Below, one piece after another: positions 1-5,112 of a DNA stretch of 6,379 nt. Source of the stretch: Oscillospiraceae bacterium (GTDB lineage: Bacteria > Bacillota_A > Clostridia > Oscillospirales > Oscillospiraceae); assembly GCA_016302005.1 (NCBI GenBank), contig JAEDOK010000095.1:1-6379 (forward strand). The letters are read 5' to 3'. The position numbers were made by a program, and so were the translations under genes. Numbering within the stretch: the stretch's first letter is position 1; the number at the start of each line of letters is the position of its first letter. The notes under the pieces are model-generated. The model worked only from the letters and a program-made list of their open reading frames with translations, had not been told where the DNA came from and made no database searches.

Positions 1-677
1 GCTGCAATATGCAGTTCGGCGGCAACGATCAGTGGAGCAATATGCTCGGCGGCACGGAGTTGATCCGCCGCAAGCTGGGCAAGGACGCGCACGCCATGAC
101 CATCACCCTCCTGCTCAACTCCGAGGGCAAGAAGATGGGCAAGACGGCAAAGGGCGCGGTCTGGCTCGACCCGAATAAGACCAGCCCCTTTGATTTCTTC
201 CAGTATTGGCGCAATGTCGCTGACGAGGATGTGCTCAAATGCATCCGTATGCTGACCTTCCTGCCGCTTGAGCAGATCGACGAGATGGACAAGTGGGAGG
301 GTAGCCAGCTCAACACCGCCAAGGAGATCCTCGCCTATGAGCTGACCAAGCTCGTCCACGGTGAGGAGGAAGCGGACAAGGCGCGCGCCGCTGCCAAGGC
401 ACTCTTTGCCGGCGGCGCGGACGACAGCGATATGCCCACCACCGAGCTGACCGAGGCGCAGTTGACCGACGGCAGCATTGCCATTCTTGACCTGATGCTT
501 GCCTGCAAGCTTGCGCCGAGCAAGTCGGAGGCGCGGCGTTTGGTCCAGCAGGGCGGTGTATTTGCCAATGACGAAAAGGTCGCGTCCATCGACACGCGCT
601 TTACCGCGGAACAGCTCAAGACCGGCGTGAAGCTCCGCAAGGGCAAAAAGGTCTATCATAAGGCTGTTTTGGCGTAA
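1..677 (+). CDS. tyrS: Tyrosine--tRNA ligase (TyrS), C-terminal part, 5' end outside the window
   Basis: This enzyme charges tRNA-Tyr with tyrosine in the cytoplasm. The first complete codon is at base 3, and about 224 residues are visible. The family is about 400-420 residues long, so the N-terminal half of the Rossmann catalytic domain, with the HIGH-type motif, lies upstream. Visible landmarks, in order: the tyrosine/ATP-site motif QFGGNDQW followed by GGTELIRRK; the KMSKS-loop equivalent in the form KMGKT (about 40 residues on); the linker helices; and a C-terminal S4-like RNA-binding domain beginning near LACKLAPSKSEARRLV. The KMGKT variant keeps the second lysine and is a common bacterial TyrS form. 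The ATG in QCNMQF-like context at base 9 is internal and not a start. The stop TAA (675-677) overlaps the ATG of the GNAT remnant, and transcription probably ends at the hairpin at 785-818. Class I aaRS identity is secure. Confidence 0.96.
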   Translation, partial: CNMQFGGNDQWSNMLGGTELIRRKLGKDAHAMTITLLLNSEGKKMGKTAKGAVWLDPNKTSPFDFFQYWRNVADEDVLKCIRMLTFLPLEQIDEMDKWEGSQLNTAKEILAYELTKLVHGEEEADKARAAAKALFAGGADDSDMPTTELTEAQLTDGSIAILDLMLACKLAPSKSEARRLVQQGGVFANDEKVASIDTRFTAEQLKTGVKLRKGKKVYHKAVLA

Positions 678-782
678 TGGAATTTCGATTTGCAGGCGAG
701 GCGGATTTTGAAGCGGTCAACCGTCTTTTATGAATCCCTCGGCATGCAGCCGAAGGTTATTCAATATCAGTGCAAACTATAA
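677..782 (+). pseudogene. Internally deleted remnant of a GNAT-family acetyltransferase
   Basis: An ATG at 677-679 overlaps the tyrS stop (TAATG) and opens an 18-codon frame reading MEFRFAGEADFEAVNRLL, which resembles the N-terminus of GNAT acetyltransferases. It stops at 731-733. In the next frame, starting at 726, the bases read FYESLGMQPKVIQYQCKL and stop with TAA at 780-782. This resembles the classic GNAT C-terminal end (a [FY]YESLG[FM] motif followed by a short final strand and a terminal leucine). The roughly 100 residues between them, including the acetyl-CoA P-loop, are absent. The most economical reading is a gene once translationally coupled to tyrS that lost its middle through an out-of-frame deletion. 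What I see directly is the two peptide fragments; the family assignment rests on short motifs and is inference. No functional enzyme can be made. Confidence 0.6.
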
Positions 783-784
783 AG

Positions 785-818
785 AAATCGGTGGGAGCTT
801 CCAATCCCACCGATTTTT
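785..818 (+). terminator. Rho-independent terminator of the tyrS transcript
   Basis: A perfect 12-bp stem (785-796 with 805-816) with an 8-nt loop is followed by a T run that starts within the stem end (814-818). The core arms are ATCGGTGGGA and TCCCACCGAT. It begins 2 bp after the GNAT remnant's last stop codon, so it would have been that gene's terminator and now ends tyrS. The T run lies on the + side; the complementary strand has only a short A/T stretch, so termination there would be weak. Confidence 0.93.
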
Positions 819-843
819 GCTTATGTAATGTAAACCGATGTAG

Positions 844-863
844 GGCGGGGACATGTCCCCGCC
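844..863. repeat. Perfect 20-bp palindrome GGCGGGGACATGTCCCCGCC
   Basis: The sequence is exactly self-complementary, so it can form a cruciform or an RNA hairpin. With its flanking AG it recurs in inverted, slightly diverged form at 1117-1136. No T run follows on either strand, so it is unlikely to be an intrinsic terminator. It probably forms the end of an interspersed repeat. Confidence 0.85.
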
Positions 864-864
864 G

Positions 865-890
865 GTGCAGGAACTGCCCATACTGTACAA
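865..890 (+). repeat. 26-nt direct repeat, copy 1
   Basis: This begins GTGCAGGAACTGCC and ends GTACAA. It matches 1055-1080 at 20 of 26 positions with no indel; the two copies lie 190 bp apart. In both cases the repeat follows directly after another repeat end: the palindrome here, and the CGTGGCAATCTC end in copy 2. Confidence 0.7.
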
Positions 891-901
891 ACCTACAGCC
901 G

Positions 902-1001
902 GAGATTGCCACGACCGGTGCGCAGCTGTCCGCGACGAAGGAGCGTTACAGATGCGGCGTACCGCTCTGCGGGTCGTGTGCGCACCGATCTCGCAATGAC
1001 A
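902..1001 (-). repeat. Interspersed repeat, expanded copy (ends GAGATTGCCACG / CTCGCAATGACA)
   Basis: Read on the minus strand this begins TGTCATTGCGAG (1001-990) and ends CGTGGCAATCTC (913-902). These are the same 12-mers that bound the compact copy at 1020-1054. Here they are separated by 76 bases instead of 11. The interior has its own complementary blocks: GGTGCGCA (917-924) pairs with TGCGCACC (979-986), and CACGACC (910-916) pairs with GGTCGTG (972-978). It looks like an insertion, or a longer variant, of the same element. Confidence 0.75.
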
Positions 1002-1019
1002 GATCAGGGTAGCTTGCTG

Positions 1020-1054
1020 TGTCATTGCGAGGAGCGCAGCGACGTGGCAATCTC
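1020..1054 (+). repeat. Interspersed repeat, compact copy (TGTCATTGCGAG...CGTGGCAATCTC)
   Basis: This 35-bp unit has TGTCATTGCGAG at 1020-1031 and CGTGGCAATCTC at 1043-1054. It lies 18 bp from, and inverted to, the expanded copy. Sequences of this type are known as dispersed intergenic repeats in many bacteria, and their translations (CHCEERSDVAIS, SLRGAQRRGNL) are often misannotated as small hypothetical proteins. Confidence 0.8.
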
Positions 1055-1096
1055 GTGCAGGAACTACCGGTTGCGTACAAGCTTGTTCGCTTGTAC
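1055..1096 (+). repeat. 26-nt direct repeat, copy 2, running into an 8-bp hairpin
   Basis: Bases 1055-1080 are the second copy of the repeat at 865-890. Its final GTACAA becomes the left arm of a perfect hairpin: GTACAAGC (1075-1082), loop TTGTTC, GCTTGTAC (1089-1096). The right arm is not present in copy 1. Confidence 0.65.
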
Positions 1097-1116
1097 CGTC
1101 TGCCGCTTCGCGGTCA

Positions 1117-1156
1117 CGGGGATATGTCCCCGCCCTGCATTGGCGGGGTTGTTTTT
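1117..1156 (+). repeat. Inverted copy of the palindrome plus a terminator-like hairpin
   Basis: Bases 1117-1132 (CGGGGATATGTCCCCG) form a near-perfect palindrome. The overlapping CCCCGCC (1128-1134) and GGCGGGG (1142-1148) form a 7-bp hairpin followed by a T-rich stretch on the + strand (1149-1155). The two folds exclude each other. The T run is on +, where no gene reads into it. On the minus strand, just past the DUF1836 stop, there is a hairpin but no U tract, so termination of that gene here is uncertain. Confidence 0.55.
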
Positions 1157-1161
1157 GTGCT

Positions 1162-1737
1162 TCATTCTTCCGCGTCCTTGGGCGGTTCCAAGAGGATCAG
1201 CTTTTCCGCAAGGAGCTGGCAGAAGCCTGAGATGATCGACACCATGAAGATCAGATTCGTGATATCCTGTGGTGTCGCGTTGTTCCCGTGCAAAATCGGG
1301 TCGGCTGCTTGGGCAACCTGCTGACTGAAATACTGCGCCGTATGACGGTGGCGCTCCACATAGGCACTGTAGAGCGGCTCAAATTCCTCCTCGGGAATGC
1401 CGACGGGGATGATCTTCCGCAGCAACGCAATGCTCAGCGATTGCTTCATCGTGCAGATCATCAGCAAATAGGCGATGTGCAGACGGTAATACCGCTTTTT
1501 CCTTGGCTCCGGCATGATCTTCATGCGGACATAATTGTTGATCGCAGCGGGCGTGATGCAGTTGTCCTCCTTCAGCTCCGGCGGAAGATAGTCCAAATAC
1601 TGCGTCAGCAGCGTGATCACCTGATCCATAAACAGCCCGATATCCGGAATCTCATTCCATGTCGGCAGCTTGAAATTGTCCAAATACTTTTCCCATCTGC
1701 GCAGCTTGCTCCCAACAAGGGTGACATCCTCTGTCAT
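1162..1737 (-). CDS. DUF1836-family protein, putative HTH-containing regulator
   Basis: This encodes 191 residues. The DUF1836 pattern is clear in the N-terminal 110 residues: LPTWNEIPDIGLFMDQV (about 24-40), then ITPAAINNYVRMKIMPEP (about 61-78), then a KKRYYRLHIAYLLMICTMKQ helix region. The middle stretch looks like a winged or MerR-type recognition segment, so DNA binding is plausible but not shown for the family. The C-terminal 80 residues are helical and poorly conserved, ending in a charged tail. I chose ATG at 1737 because AGGTGG sits 5 nt upstream and the promoter's predicted start is about 18 nt away. An in-frame GTG at 1746 would lie inside that Shine-Dalgarno site and leave almost no leader. 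The gene is divergent from degV, sharing a roughly 140-bp control region. The target is unknown; autoregulation or degV control is only a possibility. Confidence 0.85.
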   Translation of the reverse strand: MTEDVTLVGSKLRRWEKYLDNFKLPTWNEIPDIGLFMDQVITLLTQYLDYLPPELKEDNCITPAAINNYVRMKIMPEPRKKRYYRLHIAYLLMICTMKQSLSIALLRKIIPVGIPEEEFEPLYSAYVERHRHTAQYFSQQVAQAADPILHGNNATPQDITNLIFMVSIISGFCQLLAEKLILLEPPKDAEE

Positions 1738-1761
1738 ATAGTCCACCTGCCTTTTCTTGTG

Positions 1762-1790
1762 ATTCTATCATAAATATCTTGTTTTTGCAA
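1762..1790 (-). promoter_or_regulatory. Sigma-A-type promoter for the DUF1836 gene
   Basis: On the minus strand, TTGCAA (1790-1785) and TAGAAT (1767-1762) are separated by exactly 17 bp in an AT-rich stretch. The predicted start, near 1755, leaves a short leader holding the AGGTGG ribosome site. Confidence 0.75.
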
Positions 1791-1815
1791 TCATTATTTT
1801 TCACTAAAATTCATC

Positions 1816-1847
1816 TTGACATAGTTGAACATATTTGTTATTATAAT
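1816..1847 (+). promoter_or_regulatory. Sigma-A-type promoter for degV
   Basis: A consensus -35 TTGACA (1816-1821) is followed after 17 bp by TATTAT (1839-1844), which overlaps a perfect TATAAT (1842-1847, 20-bp spacing). The 10-bp palindrome TATTATAATA (1839-1848) covers the -10 region and could be an operator or simply AT-rich promoter sequence. The leader to the degV ATG would be about 25-30 nt. Confidence 0.8.
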
Positions 1848-1879
1848 ATCGCATATTAGATTAGCGGGTGAGGTTAACA

Positions 1880-2755
1880 ATGAGTTTTGCAATCATGACG
1901 GATACGGCAGCCAATCTTTTACATTCTCATCTTACCCAGCGGGAGATCACTGCCGTCCCGCTGGAATACTTCCTTGACGGCACGGCGCATACCTGCAATG
2001 CCGTGGACGAGATCGACGGCGAGGCATTCTATGCTACTTTGGGCGAAAAGGAGATCAAGACCGCGCAGAGCAATCCGCAGCGTTTTTTAGATGCAATGGA
2101 GCCTCTTGTGAAAGCAGGGAAGGACATCCTGTGCGTGACGCTCTCCTCGGGCATCAGCGGAACCTATACGAGTGCGTCCATTGCAGCCGATCAGCTCTGT
2201 GAGACCTATCCTGAGCGAACGATCCGCGTGATCGACTCGCTGGGCGCCTCTCTTGGAGAGGGTCTGCTCGTCCTGCACGCCTGCGATTGCCGCGACGCGG
2301 GAAAAAGCTTAGAGGAAACCGTCGCAGAGCTTGCGGATATGCGCGAGCGGATGTGTCAGGTGTTCACGGTGGACGATCTGCACTTCCTGCGAAAGGGCGG
2401 ACGCATTTCGGGCGCGGTTGCCTTCGTGGGCACACTGCTCGATTTTAAGCCGCTTCTCAAGGGAAATGAGGAGGGCAAGATCGTCATGTGCGGCAAGACC
2501 CGCGGAAAGAAGCGCGCAATTGCTGCAATGGCGGAAAAATACGAGTCGTTGGTGGCGAATGCGCAGGAGCAGCGCATCGGAATCGCCTATGCGGGGCATC
2601 ATGAGGATGCGCTGGCATTGGAAGCGCTGCTGAAAAAGAACAAACCGTCAAGGGAGATCCTGACGGTTTGCTACGAGCCGGTGACGGGTGTCCATGTGGG
2701 GCCCGGCGCAATTGCCCTCTTCTTCTTGGGCGAACCCGGCGTGCGGAAAAAGTGA
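1880..2755 (+). CDS. DegV-family fatty-acid-binding protein (FakB-like)
   Basis: This encodes 291 residues, the usual DegV length. Members hold one fatty acid between two domains and, as FakB, present it to the kinase FakA, which makes acyl-phosphate for phospholipid synthesis. Signatures: FAIMTDTAANL at the N-terminus; KTAQSNP with Thr61; LSSGISGTY with Ser93; FTVDDLHFLRKGGRIS (about 162-177); LLDFKPLL; and a C-terminal GVHVGPGAIALFFLG with His272. Thr61, Ser93 and His272 match the positions that hold the fatty-acid carboxylate in characterised members. The third position of the usual TSQPS motif is kept as Gln, but the motif reads TAQSN, a mild divergence. I chose ATG at 1880, 6 nt after GTGAGG; the in-frame GTG at 1868 would sit in the Shine-Dalgarno site. 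No fakA is in the window. The acyl-chain preference cannot be read. Confidence 0.93.
   Translation: MSFAIMTDTAANLLHSHLTQREITAVPLEYFLDGTAHTCNAVDEIDGEAFYATLGEKEIKTAQSNPQRFLDAMEPLVKAGKDILCVTLSSGISGTYTSASIAADQLCETYPERTIRVIDSLGASLGEGLLVLHACDCRDAGKSLEETVAELADMRERMCQVFTVDDLHFLRKGGRISGAVAFVGTLLDFKPLLKGNEEGKIVMCGKTRGKKRAIAAMAEKYESLVANAQEQRIGIAYAGHHEDALALEALLKKNKPSREILTVCYEPVTGVHVGPGAIALFFLGEPGVRKK
2631..2670 (-). terminator. Terminator-like hairpin for the small membrane-protein gene, inside degV
   Basis: CAAACCGTCA (2641-2650) and TGACGGTTTG (2661-2670) are perfect 10-bp inverted arms with a 10-nt loop. Read on the minus strand the stem is followed by TTCTTTTTCA (2640-2631), a U-rich tract; the + side has none. 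This lies about 90 nt past the stop of the convergent gene (2761), where no closer terminator is visible. It falls in degV codons for KNKPSREILTVC, so chance pairing is possible. Confidence 0.55.
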
Positions 2756-2760
2756 ACGGA

Positions 2761-3030
2761 TCAAAACAGCAGGGTGAGCAGCCAAGCTAAGCTGACCGGC
2801 GCCGCGCCGATTGCCGCCCAGCCGAGGGGCGGGAGTCTGCGGCGCTTTTTTGCTGGCGCGTTGTGCAGGACGAAGCCGTTTGCCACGCGGCGCGCCTCCT
2901 CTAAGAGCTCCCGTTCTCCGACACCGTGCTTTTCCAGCGCATCCTCCCGCAGAAGGAAAATCGCCTGCTCGAACATCTTCGGGTCGGGAGACTTGACCAC
3001 GACGACCTGCCTTGTGTTGCCTTTAACCAT
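2761..3030 (-). CDS. Small conserved-looking protein with a C-terminal membrane anchor, unknown function
   Basis: This encodes 89 residues. The N-terminal part is soluble: TRQVVVVKSPDPKMFEQAIF (about 6-25) looks like a beta strand followed by a helix, and REDALEKHGVGERELLEEARRVANGF is a charged helical stretch. A basic block KKRRR (61-65) precedes a hydrophobic segment from 69 to the end (PLGWAAIGAAPVSLAWLLTLLF region). This predicts a single tail anchor with the N-terminal part in the cytoplasm. I chose ATG at 3030 because GGAGGG lies 6 nt upstream; an ATG two codons earlier abuts the Shine-Dalgarno site, and longer starts run into the upstream terminator. The gene is 62 bp downstream of the dCMP deaminase stop, behind a strong terminator, so it needs read-through or its own weak promoter (TATGCT near 3050 is the only candidate -10). 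Its stop is 5 bp from the degV stop, convergent. I do not recognise a named family. Confidence 0.75.
   Translation of the reverse strand: MVKGNTRQVVVVKSPDPKMFEQAIFLLREDALEKHGVGERELLEEARRVANGFVLHNAPAKKRRRLPPLGWAAIGAAPVSLAWLLTLLF
2799..2851 (+). terminator. Terminator-like structure for degV, inside the convergent gene
   Basis: GCGCCGC (2799-2805) pairs with GCGGCGC (2839-2845), which is followed directly by six T (2846-2851). Nested inside, CCGCCC (2814-2819) pairs with GGGCGG (2827-2832). It lies about 45-95 nt past the degV stop. The T run and right arm are the antisense of KKRRR codons of the small protein, so selection on protein could also explain them. No other terminator follows degV. 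Confidence 0.45.
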
Positions 3031-3056
3031 AAACATCCCTCCGAAAATAGCATAGA

Positions 3057-3087
3057 CAAAAACAGCGCCGCCCAAACCGGGCGGCGC
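3057..3087 (-). terminator. Rho-independent terminator after the pyrimidine operon
   Basis: On the minus strand, GCGCCGCCC (3087-3079) and GGGCGGCGC (3073-3065) form a perfect 9-bp GC stem with a 5-nt loop, followed by TGTTTTTG. It begins 5 nt after the dCMP deaminase stop and ends 26 nt before the small gene's start, separating the two transcripts at least partly. Confidence 0.92.
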
Positions 3088-3092
3088 AAGTT

Positions 3093-3581
3093 TTATGGCT
3101 TCGCGGGGTCGGCGATGGAATCGTCGTGCTCGATCCAGTCCTGCACATTGACGATGTCATAGTCCGTTTTGGTGCGGCGGATCACAACCTGCGACAGACC
3201 GGCGTTGATGATCATGCGCGTACACATGGCGCAGGGGCGCGGCTGCTCCAAATACTCGCCTGTTTTTGCACTCTTGCCGACGAGGTAGATCGTCCCGCCG
3301 ATGCACTCGCTGCGGGCGGCGGAGATAATTGCGTTCATCTCGGCGTGAACGGAGCGGCAAAGCTCGTACCGCTCGCCGGAGGGGATTTTCAACGTCTCGC
3401 GCACGCAGCCGTCCAGATCCAAGCAGTTGCGTCTGCCCCGCGGTGCGCCGTTATAGCCGGTGGAGATGATCTCGTCGTTGCGCACGATCAGCGCGCCGTA
3501 CTTTGAGCGCAGACAGGTCGCGCGCTCCAATACCGTTTCCGCGATATCCAAATAATAGTTTTTCTTGTCAATGCGCTCCAT
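3093..3581 (-). CDS. comEB: dCMP deaminase family protein (zinc-dependent)
   Basis: The family converts dCMP to dUMP, feeding thymidylate synthesis in the cytoplasm. The protein is 162 residues, full length for the family. The zinc site is intact: His79 and the proton-shuttling Glu81 in CRSVHAEMNAI, and Cys117 and Cys120 in PCAMCTR. Upstream, ISTGYNGAPRG (39-49) is the substrate-loop motif typical of dCMP deaminases rather than of free-base or nucleoside deaminases. A segment between the two halves (GKSAKTGEYLEQPR) is slightly longer than in the Bacillus ComEB type. ATG at 3581 is supported by AAAGGAGG 6 nt upstream. The gene follows dihydropyrimidinase by 27 bp on the same strand and ends at a strong terminator, so the two are probably co-transcribed. 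The deaminase superfamily is secure; dCMP specificity is likely. comEB is the Bacillus name for the orthologous enzyme, and nothing here implies a competence role. Confidence 0.9.
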   Translation of the reverse strand: MERIDKKNYYLDIAETVLERATCLRSKYGALIVRNDEIISTGYNGAPRGRRNCLDLDGCVRETLKIPSGERYELCRSVHAEMNAIISAARSECIGGTIYLVGKSAKTGEYLEQPRPCAMCTRMIINAGLSQVVIRRTKTDYDIVNVQDWIEHDDSIADPAKP

Positions 3582-3608
3582 TCTGCGCCTCCTTTGTGAC
3601 GAAAAGAA

Positions 3609-4979
3609 TTACAGATCGGACTTGCCGCGGGGGATAAATACGCCGCCGCGATCTTCGAGGATCTCGCCCTCCCGCACGACGCACTTGCCGCGCAGCCAAA
3701 CCGAGGCGATGTGTCCCGCGATTTCACAGCCCTCATAGGGCGCGTAATCCACATTGGCAGCCTGATCCGCTGCGGTGATCGTTGTCCTGCCCTTCGGCTC
3801 GTAGACGACAATGTCCGCATCCGCGCCGACGGCGATATGTCCCTTCCTCGGGTACGCACCGTAGAGCTTCGCGGGCGCTTCGGAGAGAACCTCCGCCATT
3901 CGCTCCGCGCTGATCCGACCCGCCGCGACACCGTAAGTATACAGCAGCACGCCGCGCGTCTCAACGCCGGGCATACCGCCGGGAATCTTCGTGAAATCCT
4001 CTCTGCCTGCCGCCTTTTGCGTTAAGGTGAAGCTGCAATGGTCGGTGGAGACGGTCTGAATCTCGCCATCTGCCAGTGCATGCCAAAGCGCCTCATTGTC
4101 GGTCTTTTTCCGCAGCGGCGGTGCGCAGACATATTTCGCGCCCTCAAAGTCGGGCCTGCCGTAGAGGGAATCGTCCATCAAGAGATAATGGGGGCAGGTC
4201 TCCACATAGACCTTTTGACCCCGTGCCCGTGCCGCTTCGACCTCACGCAGACCGTCCTCGGAGGACAGATGCACGATCACCACGGGAACATCGGCGACGG
4301 ATGCCATCTTAAGCAGGCGGCTGATTGCCTCGGCTTCAAGGATCGAGGGACGGCACTGCGGATGGGAGGCAGGGGAGAGCGCACCTGCCGCTTTCTTCTC
4401 CTTGATAAGCGCGTCGATCACGCCGGCGTTTTCACAGTGGACGCCCGCGATGCCGCCCAGCTCCTTCATCTTCCGCAGCGCGAGGAACATCGCCTCGTCG
4501 CCGATCATCATGGCGGGATAGGTCATGTACATCTTAAAAGAGCTGACGCCCTGTTCGAACATCTTGGGCAGCTCCGCGATGATCTCCTCGTTCCAGTCGT
4601 CAATGGTCATGTGGAAGCCGTAGTCGCAGCCCGTCTTGCCGTCCGCCTTTTGGTGCCAGAGGTCAAGTCCGTATTGCAGGCTCTCGCCCTTGTTGGGGCA
4701 GGCAAAGTCGATCACCATCGTCGTGCCCCCCCGCAGCGCGGAGCGTCCGCCGGTGTAAAAATCGTCGGCTGTTGTCGTGTTGCATACATCGAGATCAAAA
4801 TGCGTGTGCGCGTCGATAAATCCGGGGAACAGCAGCTTCCCCGAAACATCCACAACTTCCGCGTCCGCACAGGTGATCTCCGGCGCGATTTGCGCGATCA
4901 CCTCGCCGTCGATCAAAACATCCGCTTTTTCCGTACCGTGCGCGTTAATGACCGTGCCGCCCCTGAGCAGCTTTTTCAT
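3609..4979 (-). CDS. hydA: Dihydropyrimidinase / D-hydantoinase
   Basis: This amidohydrolase opens the dihydropyrimidine ring (dihydrouracil to N-carbamoyl-beta-alanine), the second step of reductive pyrimidine breakdown; many members also cleave hydantoins. It is 456 residues, typical full length. The binuclear metal site is complete: His58 and His60 in FIDAHTHFD, the carbamylated Lys149 in SSFKMYMTY, His181 in HCEN, His237 in HLSS and Asp313 in STDHCSF. Tyr154, after the carbamylated lysine, is the expected transition-state residue. An N-terminal small beta domain (KLLRGGTVINAHG) and a C-terminal return (GHIAVGADADIVVYEP) frame the barrel. ATG at 4979 has AAGGAG 10 nt upstream. The gene heads a two-gene unit with the dCMP deaminase and is divergent from a threonine aldolase. 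The other pathway enzymes (PreT/PreA, beta-ureidopropionase) are not in the window, so the physiological substrate is not fixed; allantoinase and dihydroorotase fit the motifs less well. Confidence 0.93.
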   Translation of the reverse strand: MKKLLRGGTVINAHGTEKADVLIDGEVIAQIAPEITCADAEVVDVSGKLLFPGFIDAHTHFDLDVCNTTTADDFYTGGRSALRGGTTMVIDFACPNKGESLQYGLDLWHQKADGKTGCDYGFHMTIDDWNEEIIAELPKMFEQGVSSFKMYMTYPAMMIGDEAMFLALRKMKELGGIAGVHCENAGVIDALIKEKKAAGALSPASHPQCRPSILEAEAISRLLKMASVADVPVVIVHLSSEDGLREVEAARARGQKVYVETCPHYLLMDDSLYGRPDFEGAKYVCAPPLRKKTDNEALWHALADGEIQTVSTDHCSFTLTQKAAGREDFTKIPGGMPGVETRGVLLYTYGVAAGRISAERMAEVLSEAPAKLYGAYPRKGHIAVGADADIVVYEPKGRTTITAADQAANVDYAPYEGCEIAGHIASVWLRGKCVVREGEILEDRGGVFIPRGKSDL

Positions 4980-5112
4980 GGAAACCAGCTCCTTCTTTTT
5001 ATTGTTTCTTCCATTTTATCACGCCGAAACGCAAAAGGGAATAGGCTCTCTGAAAAATCGTGGTTGCATTTGCGGCAGAAAACGTGTAGACTATGCCTCG
5101 GGAGGGATCGCT
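4980..5112. promoter_or_regulatory. Divergent hydA / threonine aldolase control region
   Basis: This 133-bp spacer should hold both promoters. For hydA (minus strand) the best candidate is TAAAAT (5018-5013), 17 bp from a poor TTCCCT (5041-5036). For the aldolase (+) it is TTGCAT (5064-5069), 17 bp, TAGACT (5087-5092), with GGGAGGG just before the start codon. Both are weak matches, consistent with activated or low-level transcription, and I see no clear operator palindrome. Confidence 0.35.

Larger units (their letters stand above)
842..1148. repeat. Intergenic repeat mosaic (composite, about 300 bp, no credible gene)
   Basis: The space between the tyrS terminator and the DUF1836 gene is built almost wholly from inverted and direct repeats. 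Its outer ends are inverted copies of AGGGCGGGGACATRTCCCCG (842-861 on +, 1117-1136 on -, 19 of 20 identical). Inside lie two oppositely oriented copies of another element (902-1001 and 1020-1054), a 26-nt direct repeat at a 190-bp offset (865-890 and 1055-1080) and an 8-bp hairpin (1075-1096). All six frames give low-complexity, Arg/Cys-rich peptides without domains. Similar dispersed elements are common in bacterial intergenic space. I infer nested small non-autonomous repeats, with no transposase in the window. Confidence 0.75.

Noticed and set aside
842..1148. CRISPR array
   Set aside because: The repeats are inverted, of different types and unevenly spaced, with no regular repeat-spacer pattern and no cas genes.
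906..1324. Small proteins containing CHCEERSDVAIS or SLRGAQRRGNL in the repeat block
   Set aside because: These are translations of a dispersed DNA repeat seen in many bacteria, and the downstream parts run antisense into the DUF1836 gene.
3711..4025. Small + strand frames inside hydA and the dCMP deaminase (also 3126-3506)
   Set aside because: They are antisense shadows without ribosome sites or recognisable domains.
4777..5112. N-terminal extension of the threonine aldolase frame back to 4777
   Set aside because: This part overlaps hydA antisense, does not resemble the family, and the start at 5113 has a strong Shine-Dalgarno site and the expected N-terminus.
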